Shown here piece by piece: positions 21,457-32,132 of a stretch of DNA of 64,000 bases. How positions within the stretch are numbered: the first letter of the stretch is position 1; every line of letters begins with the position of its first letter. The stretch comes from Annulohypoxylon bovei var. microspora (taxonomy: Eukaryota; Ascomycota; Sordariomycetes; Xylariales; Hypoxylaceae), in contig MU405237.1 of NCBI GenBank assembly GCA_022836615.1, positions 124,001 through 188,000 on the forward strand, written 5' to 3'. The notes beneath the pieces were generated by a model. The model saw nothing but the letters and a program-made list of their open reading frames with translations, had not been told where the DNA came from and ran no database searches. The position numbers and the translations under genes are program-made.

Positions 21457-22225
21457 GGCTGCGACAAGATTTCAACCCTAACTTGGATGTGCATGATGAA
21501 GCCTTTTCTGTCTCAGAATTCAATTCCGCTTATGGTGTAGATATGGAGGTATTTATCTCATTCGTCATTCGTTATTCGTGGAGGATGAGGATGATAAGCA
21601 GAATTTTCTATAATTTTCGCAAGGGATAATACATTAGAATATGTTTGCAGCTGACTGGAACGGGTACATAACTAACTAACAATAAGGATGTACGGTACGG
21701 AGTATTTATTAAGCTTAAAATAGGAGCGAAGAGCACGGACAGTGGATCAAGGATCGCTACTCCCGATTCCTTTTCTTCAGACCTTTTTCTCTTTAGAACT
21801 CTAGAGCCTAGAACCTTAACCTAAAATAGTGCTCCGTTAGCTAGGTAGACCTGGGTCATCGTGAGAAGGTTCTATCAACCTAATCCATTATTTAATATAT
21901 GCAATGCTGTTCCCGGTAGCGAAAAGTACATGTATGTAAGCTCCCAACCTAGATTCATAGCCTATATGTAAGCTAAGATACCTAGATGTAGATATAGTTA
22001 ACAAATTAGGTATATACGATTCAAAGGGCAGGATGGGCTACTTCCTATAGTATTGCTGGTCACGATAATATATCTACACACAATATACAAATACAAATAC
22101 ACATCACTATTTTTGCATTGCGTTGCACCAGTAGAGTTGTTCTAACTAGCACAGATCGACCCTGCGCCAGCTATCTATACATTGTGTATATGGCACCTAT
22201 AGTGATTCTAATGCAATAACACCTT
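21457..22225. other. intergenic spacer
   Basis: 770 bp holding the promoter of the ABZ1 gene (minus strand) and the 3' region of the LOG gene. It is AT-rich, with many TACCTA/TAGGTA-like words between 21890 and 22020. No gene is supported; the 21438-21629 frame is a chance frame. Confidence 0.5.
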
Positions 22226-23000
22226 TCACTCACTACCCCAATCTAAACCGTACCGCGCGTCTGAGACTTTGTACTCTCGTAACGCCTTCAGAGCACCTTC
22301 GGCATCGGTTGCTGAAACCAAGATGTTGGCGTTACCGTCTTTTACAAAACCCTCGTCGACGGCCGTCTTGATCCACTCTGTGAGGCCGTTGTAAAACCCA
22401 TTGATATTAAGTAAGCAAACGCCCTTGTTATGGATGCCAAGTTGATTCCATGTTGCCGTCTCGAGTAGTTCCTCCATAGTGCCGTAGCCACCAGGAAGAG
22501 CGATGAAACCGCTTCCAGGCCCACCCTCGATCACTTCCCGTGCCATCATCTGTTTTCGGGTGTGCATATCCTTGACTACCGTCGTTCGACCATAGATCTG
22601 CTCCTCTGGCACGTGGTAGCCATTGGCGTCCTTGTTGTCGGAGTATGTCGAGTCGCGCTCCCATTTAACAAGTGCCTCGGGGATAATACCGTGAACCGCA
22701 TCAGGGCCTGCTATAGATACTATCGTCTTGGCGACCTCTCCCATTAATCCCACTGTGCCACCTCCATAAACTGGAGACAAGATGTTAATCATATGTTAAA
22801 ACTGCAGCCTATACTAGACGTAGCTTGAGGGGTATGGAAGAAAAGAAGGGCGTACCTAAGGCAATGTTGTTTTCGGCCATAAGCCTACCCAATTCTTGAG
22901 CCGCTTTGAGATAGGCCGGATTCTTCCCCGGCGAAGAGCCGCAGTAGACACAGATCTTGGCCTGGACCGGCGTCACATTGGAGTTCGGGCCGGAAGTCAT
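22226..23000 (-). CDS. LOG-family cytokinin-riboside-5'-monophosphate phosphoribohydrolase-like protein
   Basis: Two exons on the minus strand, 23000-22856 and 22770-22226, give 229 residues. LOG proteins hydrolyse nucleoside 5'-monophosphates, releasing the base (free cytokinin in plants). Many microbial members have broader or unproven substrates. The Rossmann-type fold is evident: ICVYCGSSPGKNPAYLKAA near the start, VYGGGTVGLMGEVAK rebuilt across the intron, RKQMMAREV, and the catalytic motif ALPGGYGTMEELLE. The 85-bp intron has a GTACGC donor and a CTCCAG acceptor. An in-frame ATG at 23051 would add 17 residues, and I prefer 23000. No isopentenyltransferase or P450 gene lies nearby, so a cytokinin pathway is not suggested by the neighbourhood. 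Confidence 0.9.
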
Positions 23001-24282
23001 GATTATATGTATGTGTGCCTCGTAACGTCTGGCAGAGGCGGGGTCCGTCAAAATCGAAAACCTAAGAAGTTGAAGTCCGACAACGGGTAGAAGTTTAGGG
23101 AATGTAATATTCTACTAGTAGCCAACTAGAGAAGAGAACAATATTAAAAAAACGGAACAAATTCGGACTACCAAGCTACCAAGACAGAAAGCAAAGGGAC
23201 TTCTATTCAAGAAACTAGAAAAGAAGAAACTTGGGTAGAAATATATATAAAATTATCTGCCTAGGTAATATGTATGTAATGTGCAATGGGTTGGGTTGGT
23301 TGTTTCGGGAGGAATGTGGTGTGTCGAGTTACCCGTAGAAATTCAGAAACTTGCAAACACCAAAGGAAAAGTATGGAAGAGTAAAGAGGAGGTGTTTGTG
23401 TGTGGCGGGAAGCGGCATCATGAGTCTACCTATGTAAGTCAGGGCGTCAGGGTGTCAGGGTGGGACTTGGGCGTTGAAGCATTTTTGCTGCCCTTCTTTC
23501 CAAGACAATTTTTTCTGCTTTATTAGACTGGAGTCATTTGAACCTATCTCACCAATGACGTAGCTTGGTCGATAATAACGGATTTGTGAATTCGACAGTT
23601 CGGTCTGTTAGAGGCCATAGAAACCAAGCCGTGTTGCATCTTCAGTGCATCTTCATTTACTGGGGAACCAATTGTAAACTGGCAGAACTGGGTCGTTGTG
23701 TTGCTACATTGTATTAGACGGAGAAATGTCTTGGGTTTTCGTAACCGACTAGTTAGAAGTTAGGTAGCGTGGCAATGAATTCTAATAATGATGAGGAAAA
23801 AGAGTGAAAGATAATTGGTTATCTCCTTGCCAGCTGACACGAAAATGGCTTTAAATGGCGTACCAAGCTACGAAGTGAGGCAAGAACCCTAGGTTGTACT
23901 TACCTAGGCACGTACAGGTAGTAAAGTTTAGGTGGTATGTCACTATCCCTTGGTGAGGGTCCTGCTAGGTACAGGCCTATGTCGTGCACCATCATCGGTC
24001 TGTGATTCGCCGATCTCCCCGCTGTCGGAGGGGTCCTAGACCAACCAAGAACTGGCTAGAACTTTACAGACCAGGGTCTCGGTACCTCCAGCTACACAAA
24101 TCTTATCAGTACATGTACACTATACTCTATTTCTCCAGGCGACGTATTACATCCCAAATTTCTGCCAAACTCATCACAACCTCAGTCAGTCTGGTTTCGA
24201 CCCAAGGCAACCCTCGCTTTGACAAACTGTCATTGCAAATTTCTTCAGTCGGTATTACCGCCTGACTTCATCGTCAGTAGAA
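23001..24282. promoter_or_regulatory. divergent intergenic region between the LOG gene and the CLPTM1-like gene
   Basis: About 1.28 kb without a supported gene, so it holds two divergent promoters. TACCTAGG-type motifs occur near 23257-23266 and 23901-23910. The region 23130-23240 is purine-rich. The short open frames at 23281-23526 and 23984-24265 have no conserved features. Confidence 0.45.
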
Positions 24283-26449
24283 ATGCCGGAAGGAGGTACG
24301 GCCCCTCCGGGGGATGCTCGTGAAGAGCAAGGTGTAAGTTGACGCGTCACAGAGCCTCCCTGTCTAATATGTTCATGGCTACGATTTGAAGCTGAAGCTA
24401 ATATCTTTTTATCGGGTAGTCAATGATCTACAAAATCGTCCAGGGTCTAGCTATATGGTTTGGTATGCAATTGTTGATGAAGCAATTCACAGGCGGCAAC
24501 AATGCGCAAACGGCTACGACCAAAGATACTTCGGGAAATGTTGTTCAGGTTCCCGCAAATACTGGCGACATACCTGCCTACCAACTTCGTCCCAGCAGCC
24601 TCGATGAGGGTGCCGTGTGGAGCCCAATTCCACAGCGACTGGCTCCCATGTGGCCCACCGATAGCTCCCTCGATATCATTGTTACACTCTCGTCGTCCTT
24701 CGTCCCCGTCAAGATCTCTAGCGTACCGGAGGAATACGTCGCTCTCAGCGAGAAGGGTTTCAAGCTAGGCAACTCAACTGATACTCGAGTTGCCGAAACT
24801 ACCTTCAATGTGCCATCATCTGTCCAAAAGAATGGAACGCTTTGGGGCCATTTCTATGTTGGGCTGGCAGGCTCAAATCTTGACCCTAAAGAGCCAGGGT
24901 TCGATCCCGCAACGGCATTCCATTTCGTGTACCCCCTGACTCAGTATATTCCTAAGAAAAAGGAGTCAAAGACTCGCAACCTCTTAGAAGATAAACTTGA
25001 AGTGGAAGGGGAAGAACCCGTAGACGCAAGCACCGGACCGATTATCGCAAACTATTATCACCCTAATACCAGCTTGGCCTTTGTTCCTGACACGGGTATC
25101 CTCAGCTATACCCAATTGCAACCAGCCGCTCGGCAGTTCGTTCATCCAGAGGTAGAGTCTCAATTCATTCATTATATCCAAAACAACAACCAGTACTGAT
25201 ATTTTATAGCTTACCGGTGCTCGCGATGGCTCTGGTCAAAACTCTTGGTATTGTATGTTACTCTTTGCCGACCCATTCATTTCATATATAGGGGCTAACA
25301 AAGGTTACCATAGATCCGGTCTTGTACGTGAACACGTTCTGGCAAATGAAGAGTCATATGACTTTGCTCAATGAAACAGTCAAGACCCTCCCATTACGTC
25401 TTGACTTGAGCAATATGAAGAATTGGAAGTTCAACATACTGGCCTCTGTTGATTTTAACTCCAAGCAACAAGCGATCCAAGCAGCTTATGGTGGTCCCAT
25501 CGCAGGTGGTGGCGACGGAAGCGAGATTGAGATGGTGAAGGAGATGTTCCTGGATACGAACCCATATCTCTTGGGAGTGACAGCTGTGGTGAGCATTGCG
25601 CATCTTTTTCTCGAGATGCTCGCATTTGGATCCGACATCGCCCACTATCGTAAAAAGAAGGACAATGTTGGTATTTCGGTCCGTTCGATTCTAGCCAACG
25701 TCTTCATGCAAACAGTCATCTTCCTCTACCTGATCGACAATTCTCAGAACACGAGTTGGATGATTCTTGGCTCGCAGGGTATTGGTATACTTATCGAGTT
25801 CTGGAAGATTACGACCATTGTCAACGTCCGAGTGCGAGCAGCTCCGCCGGGATCTTTTATACCGTATCGGGTGGCGTTTGAAGACAAGTATCAGCTTAGC
25901 GAGACCGAGGAAAAGACCAAGGAGTACGACGAGATCGCGTTTAAATATATGTACATCGCCGGTGTTCCTCTCATCATCGGATATGCTATCTGGTCCCTGG
26001 TCTACGAATCGCACAAGTCGTGGTACTCGTATACCCTCACAACCCTTGTAGGATCGGTTTACGCGTACGGTTTCCTGATGATGGTACCTTCGCTTTATAT
26101 CAACTACCGCCTCAAGAGTGTGGCTCACATGCCTGGAAAGGCGATGATGTACAAGTTCTTAAACACCTTCATCGACGATCTTTTCGCCTTCACCATCAAG
26201 ATGCCATGGTTGTATCGTTTGGCCACGTTCCGAGACGACATCATCTTCTTCATCTATATATACCAGCGTTGGGCGTACAAGATTGACTATACTCGTGTTA
26301 ACGAGTTCGGACAAGGTGGTGATGATGAGCCTGAGGAGGTCAAGGCAGAGCCTAAGGCATTGCTGGATGCCAAATCCGTCACTGAGAAGGTTGAAGGGGC
26401 CGCAAAGTCTAGTGGCGCAGATACAGGTGCTGCGAAGAAGAGGAAGTAG
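24283..26449 (+). CDS. CLPTM1-family multipass membrane protein
   Basis: Five exons, 24283-24333, 24420-25151, 25210-25252 and 25314-26449 (the first four introns' worth of borders resolve to four coding blocks), encode 653 residues. Members of this family (human CLPTM1 and CLPTM1L) are ER membrane proteins linked to receptor trafficking and, for CLPTM1L, to glucosaminyl-phosphatidylinositol scrambling. The fungal role is not established. The luminal half shows the family blocks LTGARDGSGQNSWYYPVLYV (rebuilt across two introns) and NTFWQMKSHMTLLNETV. The C-terminal half has about five membrane segments, including PYLLGVTAVVSIAHLFLEML and TTLVGSVYAYGFLMMVPSLY, and ends in a lysine-rich tail. 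A 43-nt exon (25210-25252) sits between two introns. The conserved GFLMMVPSLYINYRLKSVAH motif is intact. Confidence 0.92.
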
Positions 26450-27418
26450 AGGAAATATTCATGTGAAACGGTGGCATGTACACTCATGTCCTTAGATGCC
26501 TCTATAGAGAGCTATGATAAATTAATACAGAGATGCCGGTCTGCCGCATCAATATGAAGTTTTAAAGATTCTTCTATTCCGAGCTAACCGTATCGCACAA
26601 GGGTTTCTATGGACAGTATGGACTGAGAGACAGCTCAAGATCATACCGTCTCCAATCATTGATGGTCTAGAACCGAAGTGAACCACTTATCAACCTGCAT
26701 AATCTCTCAGCCCTAAATAGCTAACGATTTACTTGGCGTTCCCGACTCAATTTAGCGCCAAAGTGGAATAGGTACCAACGATACGTTCGAACCCGTGTAC
26801 ATGAATATGTAGGTCTTTCAATATCCTGCTCCATCTCCGTCGTACACGTTGCAGAGTTCGGATGATAAGGCATTTTCTCAATCCCTACAGCTTCGTGTTT
26901 CACTTGGAACCAAGTCTATCTAATTGCTATATGAGGAATGATCGCCTAAGAAGATTCGGGGTGATAGAACAGGTAATAGGAGCAGGCTCGCTCTTTCTAT
27001 ATATCCGAATATCATGGCTCATCAAGGTTCTGTGTTTAATTGATAACGGTATCTTATCACATGTCCCTGCTTCATCGGTACTAGTAGGCTAGGTACTACT
27101 ACATAGGTCATCGGCATAAACTTGGAACACCTAGTTTAGTTGGGCAGGAGGGTCCCGACTGGAGCTTAGCTTGACGACACTTACGTATTAAGTTCCTACT
27201 TTCTGCAATACGCACCTGCAGAGAGTAAACTCGGGAACTTTACAACCGCGAAGGATTTCTAGTTTCTTTTTTTCTCTTCTGGAAAATTTCCCATTTCCTT
27301 TCCTTTCACCCACTCATCATATCAGAGGAGAAGGGGGAGGAGGTGGTGGTGCAGCACAACGACGAACAGGGTTACGAATACATACCTACTTTCAACTTGG
27401 AAAACGGCAAAACAGGAC
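26450..27418. other. intergenic spacer
   Basis: About 970 bp between the CLPTM1-like gene and the CxxC unknown gene. The last 180 bp before 27419 are pyrimidine-rich (TTTCTTTTTTTCTCTTC near 27262-27280), as in fungal leaders. I see no gene in it. Confidence 0.5.
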
Positions 27419-28656
27419 ATGAGCCACGAGACCGTTGGCTCGCTCCTGGCCATCATCGCGAACTCTCTCAACGATGGCCTGCGCATCTTGATGTTCGCTG
27501 ACAAGCGGGCTTGGGGGTCCGACGAGTTCGAGCAACTACGACTATTGGAGGAAACGCTCGATGAGGCTAAGAAGGACTTCCAGGAGTTGCCTACTCTTGT
27601 CAATGGTCGTTTCTACTACGAAAACGATCGAATAAGTATGTCTCTCCTCCCCATCCCCCCTTGCTTCTCTACCTCAATCCACCACTACCTTCTAGCCCAA
27701 GATTGCCTATTTTCTTATTTTGCCATCCGCCCTGATAGAGAAGTTGACCCGAGAAGCCCTATCCTAATTTCTTCTCTTTACGAACCGTAACAGACGAGTC
27801 ACTCGAAGACTTGCGAATCCTCTGCACGCGCTTCGAGCTGCACACGCAAACATTTAAAGACTGGGTGCGCAGCGGCGCCACGATCGACCCCTCTTGGATC
27901 CGCGAGACACTCGAACTACGGCGTGATCTACACCGGGCACAGTGCCGTGCCGCCCGCCGAATACACGCGGCACAGCAAGTCGACTCCGCCACTGGCAGCG
28001 AGAGGTCGCGGTGTCTGGGCGCACTGCAGGTGTATCGCGTGCAATCGCGGAGGGACGTTCGAGTCGAGGAGGAGAGGGAGGTGTGCGCGCAGACGGGGCG
28101 ATTCGAGAGGTTCGGCGAGCGGGACGTCGCTTTCGTGTGTGATTTCTGCGATGGGTTCATAGTCTGGGAGGACATGCGCGCAGTGCCGACGGCGCGGTTG
28201 GTACAGCATCCGGTGCAGGCGCAGACGTTGCCTACACATAATACGAATACCAACACCCCGAATTCCGCGACGAGCACGACACCGACACCGTCCTCTACAC
28301 AAAGTAGCGATAGGGATACAAATGGACCCGGTGTTGATGGTGACGAAGGTACACCTGCCAGCGCAAACTGGCAAGCCCGGGGAATAGCTTTGTCGAGTGG
28401 TGAGGCCAAGACCATCGTATTTGCACCAGTAGCCATCGCAAACCACCTACCACCCGAAGTGGCCGACTTCCGGTGTCGTATCCTGTGCCCGCAGTGCGAT
28501 GAGTACTACTACGAAGAACAGGGCGATGACGATATGGACCGCGTACGGTATACGCAGGATGACCGCGGGCTCGACAGCGTGAAGGCGTTTCAGGAGCATC
28601 TCGAGTGGAGCCACGCTTCTATAGTTCCAGACACGTCGAGTTGTGGGGTTATGTAA
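27419..28656 (+). CDS. conserved-looking fungal protein of unknown function with paired CxxC motifs
   Basis: Two exons, 27419-27635 and 27794-28656, encode 359 residues. I do not recognise a named family. The N-terminal 110 residues are a helical, charged segment (MSHETVGSLLAIIANSLNDG; EQLRLLEETLDEAKKDFQEL). The middle has FVCDFCDGFIVWEDM, followed by a Thr/Asn/Ser-rich linker. The C terminus has CRILCPQCDEYYYEE and, about 45 residues on, HLEWSH. The CxxC pairs and the terminal His pair could form zinc sites, the second like a C2H2 finger with a long loop. The intron is 158 bp (GTATGT donor, AACAG acceptor) and is longer than most here, so its acceptor is less certain. A 225-codon frame on the other strand is a composition shadow. 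Confidence 0.7.
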
Positions 28657-29220
28657 GGGGTGAGAGAAAGATAATGAGAGCGAAAAGAGGAAAGCGGGTA
28701 GGGGAAAGGGTGCTGAAAAGAAAAGAGAATCTGGACTGCTTGCTGCTTGTCATGTCACGGCGTTTAGAGAGAAGGCTGTAGATTGATTGTTTAGGTGGCT
28801 ATCTGTTTTTCGTTGACTATGGGTCAGAAAGCAAAGGCGTTCAGGCGCCTAATATCGAGAACTGAGAGCAGTCTCCCTCACATCTAACTAGACACGTTTT
28901 ACGGTATGTATGTGTTTCTCAACAAACTTACATTGGGTATCTATCAAGCAAAGCATAGATTTCGGCAGATACTCGATTAATATGGATATCGAATATGCGC
29001 TTCCCAGAGAGTTCAACTGCCAACGTCTCCCTAGATGCTTAACGCTTCTACCTTTTACACGAGTTCAAATGAAGCGGATGAATATCGAATTCGTGCTTTT
29101 CTGCGTGATTAGGTATCTTTATGTTAATCGGTAATACACGTATACACATCGTACTTTCGACAGACAACTCGTCGAATTTCCCCCTATTCCCACCAAGCCA
29201 GTCCAAAACCGACCCATCGA
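28657..29220. other. convergent 3' spacer
   Basis: 564 bp between the 3' ends of the CxxC unknown gene and SEC22. It is purine-rich at 28660-28730. No gene is supported; the open frame at 28910-29134 is a chance frame. Confidence 0.5.
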
Positions 29221-30100
29221 TCAGAAGAACCGCATCCAAACAAACACCAACACGATCAGCACGAACACCCCGATCGGCGCGTATTGTTTTATCAACAGGT
29301 CCCAATTGATCTTGACAGCGGCCTTGCGGTACTTCCGACTATCGTCTCGCAGCCGCGAGCTCATCTCGCCCATCTTGTCTAGACTATCACCGCGGTAAAG
29401 CAGGTCCTCGATGTTCTTCGTCATCACCTTGGTCACGTCGCGCAGCTCGTCGTTCAGCCGGTCGAGGTTCTGCGTCGCGCGCGCGTCGGCGTACAGGGCC
29501 TTGGTGCGCCCGATGAAGGTGTCGAACTCCATGAAGGCGTAGGGCCGCAGCGAGGGCGAGGTGAGCTGGTGCGCGTAGGTCTGCGCGAACTCGGCGGACA
29601 GGTCGGACAGGTAGGTGAAGGCTAGCTTGCGCGGGTACGACCGCTCGCTGATGCAGATGTAGACTACCTCGCCGTCGACCAGGTAGCTGGGTTAGTTAGC
29701 GGTGGAAGGGGTACAGGGGCAGGTGTATAGAGGGCCGGCGCATACTGTAACGTGTAGTTGCCGCTCTCGATGCTGGCTTGGGGCTCTGAGTTGCGGTTTA
29801 GCCTTCGTAGTATGATCTTCGTTTGCGATTTCACTTCGCTAAGGGAGGACTCTGTCTGCCGGCGACGGGGCGGTCAGTATAGGATACTCTAGGATATCCG
29901 GGTCACCCGCCGACTAGTGTAATTCGGGTAGAGAGGCATCTCTGGTAAGAAAGGGGTAGTGGATGCGTACTTGTTCATCGTCTACGGATGCGCAGAGCAT
30001 CAAGCCTGTATCACTATAAGTTTAGACATCGACTTGATATACCGCCTGGAAACAACTACATACCGTCGCCGAGGCGGGCTATCTGCGTTGACCGGATCAT
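29221..30100 (-). CDS. SEC22: R-SNARE Sec22 (ER-Golgi)
   Basis: Four exons on the minus strand, 30100-30064, 30005-29971, 29855-29746 and 29686-29221, give 215 residues, the normal length. Sec22 is the R-SNARE for ER-Golgi transport in both directions. The N-terminal longin domain begins MIRSTQIARLGDGLMLCASV, and splicing rebuilds DDEQTESSLSEVKSQTK and NYTLHYLVDGEVVY. The SNARE motif spans about residues 125-185, with the zero-layer arginine in DLLYRGDSL. The C terminus is a single anchor, YAPIGVFVLIVLVFVWMRFF. Two very short first exons (37 and 35 nt) hide the N terminus from a simple open-frame search. The last exon is GC-rich at third positions, unlike the upstream exons. Confidence 0.95.
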
Positions 30101-31075
30101 ATTTCGATGTGCGGTCGTCTGGTGTTTCGTAAGTGTGCTGTTTTCGAGTGCCGGATAGCACTAAAAAGTAGATCGTGTGCCTAGTAGATAAAGGTGGTGA
30201 TAATAGTCTACGTGTTCTAAAAGACGGTCGGCAGATGCGTATGGTAACAGTTACAAGACAAAATCAAGATTTCTCGCTTTTTGTGCTTTATTTGAAATTC
30301 AAGAATTATTGCTCTGCAATATTAGGAGGTCGTATATGAACCGGGAGTAATTATCAGAGAAGTGGTGATGTGGATTGGTTTAAGAGAATAGTCGTCGATG
30401 TTCTTCAAATAGAATCAAGTTAATAACAGTACCTATGTAATAATAATTCGTAGCTCAAAGTTGACAGTCCAAACGTTCCAGAATTTGGTAGGTAATGCAA
30501 CGTCAGGGGATTGTCAAGGATTACAGGGATAAGGATTGGGGAATTCGTAAGTGGGGCTGAGCTAAAGTAAAGATGTCTTATCGATAGAATGAATCCGCCT
30601 ATCATTTTCACCGACCTGCCGATATTGCCCTTTTAGGCATCCTACTGTAGCGGCTGTAGGTATGCGCTCACTTCCAAGGTTATCCTCTTATGTCCTCTCA
30701 CACACAGCCTTGGCCCGTTTGTATGTATTATCACCTAGGAAATGACAAACACCTACATCTTGCAAATTACTAGGCTGCTACATATATCAACCTTCTTTGT
30801 ACCCAAGTATTATCAAATTATCGATAGCTTGATTACTAAGTTTAGAACAAGGTTACCTAGTATCGATGCCTTAGGTATAATCAGATATATAGTGGAAGCA
30901 ACTACCATGGACTGTAGATTCCATGTCGTCCTTCACCTTTTCTAGTTACATTTCTCCTGAAATATTCAAGAGCTCCCCTCTTGGTATTTAACTACATATA
31001 TCACCTATCATCTATCTCAGACCACACCTTTCATAATTTCTTTCTTTGACCTTGGTCATTTCGTAACATTCAACC
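30101..31075. promoter_or_regulatory. divergent intergenic region between SEC22 and the ASXH-domain gene
   Basis: About 975 bp, AT-rich, carrying two divergent promoters. A CT-rich leader precedes 31076. The small frames at 30420-30611 and 30742-30945 show no conserved feature. I see nothing else in it. Confidence 0.45.
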
Positions 31076-32132
31076 ATGCCTCAGCGAAAGAAAAACGCCG
31101 ACGCGACCGCAAGCAGCCCAGCAAATGCTACCAGAAGATCAACTAGAAATAATAAGATATCTAGTCTTATCTCTGCCAACTCATCCGGGGACGAGATGTC
31201 GTCCCTTCGTGCAAATGTCTCCGTGGTTACCGAAACAGAGGATTCTCGACAGGACGAAACCGCTGATATGATCACTGATCGTACCATACACACCAGATCC
31301 CATACAGGTAGCCGCCCATCCACAGCACATAGTGATGCCGTCTCTCAGTCGAGGGTAATTTCAGCTCCCGTCACGAAAAGAGACGAAGATATAGAGATGC
31401 TCGATGTTGGCGACGATGAGGGGGAAGATGAGCTTGCTGGCCAAGGACCAGCCTTGAAGAAAACCAAATCTAACATCAAGGATATGCCCGCCGGCACTCG
31501 GAAGAGCAAGTCGAAATACGACAATCCCGATGAGATGTTGACCAACCCCCGAGCGCCATTAGCTAAAATCAATCTCCGAGTAAGTGCCCCATATATCAAC
31601 ACATCCATTAAATCATAAAATGGCGTACAAATGTCACTCTACATTTCTACATATTCTACTTGCCATCACGTACACAAATTGACATAACATGCAGGATCTA
31701 CTATGCAGTAGCAAGGCATGGGACGTCCTAAGCCCAGAGGAGAAGGAGTCGGTGCTGAACAAGTTCCCGGATGAGAAGGAAATCTTGGACGTCGGCACTG
31801 AGTCTGCGAGGCCGGACATCGCAGCACTTAGGAATAATGACAACTTCCGCCACGATGCGGCCCGTTATCAAGAGGACCTAAGAAAGGGGTGGCACGACCC
31901 GGAGTGGATCTACCAGGCTCAAGCCGCGCATAAGAAGCGCGTGGCCGGTGACTACGATAGGTACCTTGCCACCCGGTTCAAGGAGGACTGGGGTATACCC
32001 ATGGAGAGTAATAAGGAGTGTAGAAAGGAGAGTAGCGAGGAGAGTAGTGAGGTGATCAGTGAAGTGATCAGTGAGGAAGATACGAGACTTACAGCAAGAA
32101 ACCTCGGGAAACTCCAGTGGGCATACGCGTAA
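31076..32132 (+). CDS. ASX-homology (ASXH/DEUBAD) domain protein
   Basis: Two exons, 31076-31579 and 31695-32132, encode 313 residues. The first 155 residues are disordered, with basic and Ser/Asp/Glu-rich segments (RSTRNNKISSLISANSSGDE) and a KKTKSNIKDMP patch. The intron joins NPRAPLAKINLR to DLLCSSKAWDVLSPEEKESV, followed by LNKFPDEKEILD, RPDIAALRNNDNFRHDAARY and GKWHDPEW-like GWHDPEWIYQAQAAHKKR. This is the ASXH fold, known from animal ASXL proteins, where it binds and activates the BAP1 deubiquitinase. A chromatin or deubiquitinase role here is inference. The C terminus has a short Ser/Glu repeat (SSEESSEVISEVISEED). A GTAAGA sequence overlaps the stop codon region, so a further small exon downstream cannot be excluded. 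Confidence 0.85.

Noticed and set aside
22226..26449. possible secondary-metabolite or cytokinin cluster around the LOG gene
   Set aside because: Neighbours are ABZ1 and a CLPTM1-like protein; no isopentenyltransferase, P450, synthase or transporter is present.
27759..28436. 225-codon minus-strand frame opposite the CxxC unknown
   Set aside because: It is Ser/Arg/Cys-rich with no domain. The plus-strand frame has a plausible intron and paired CxxC motifs.
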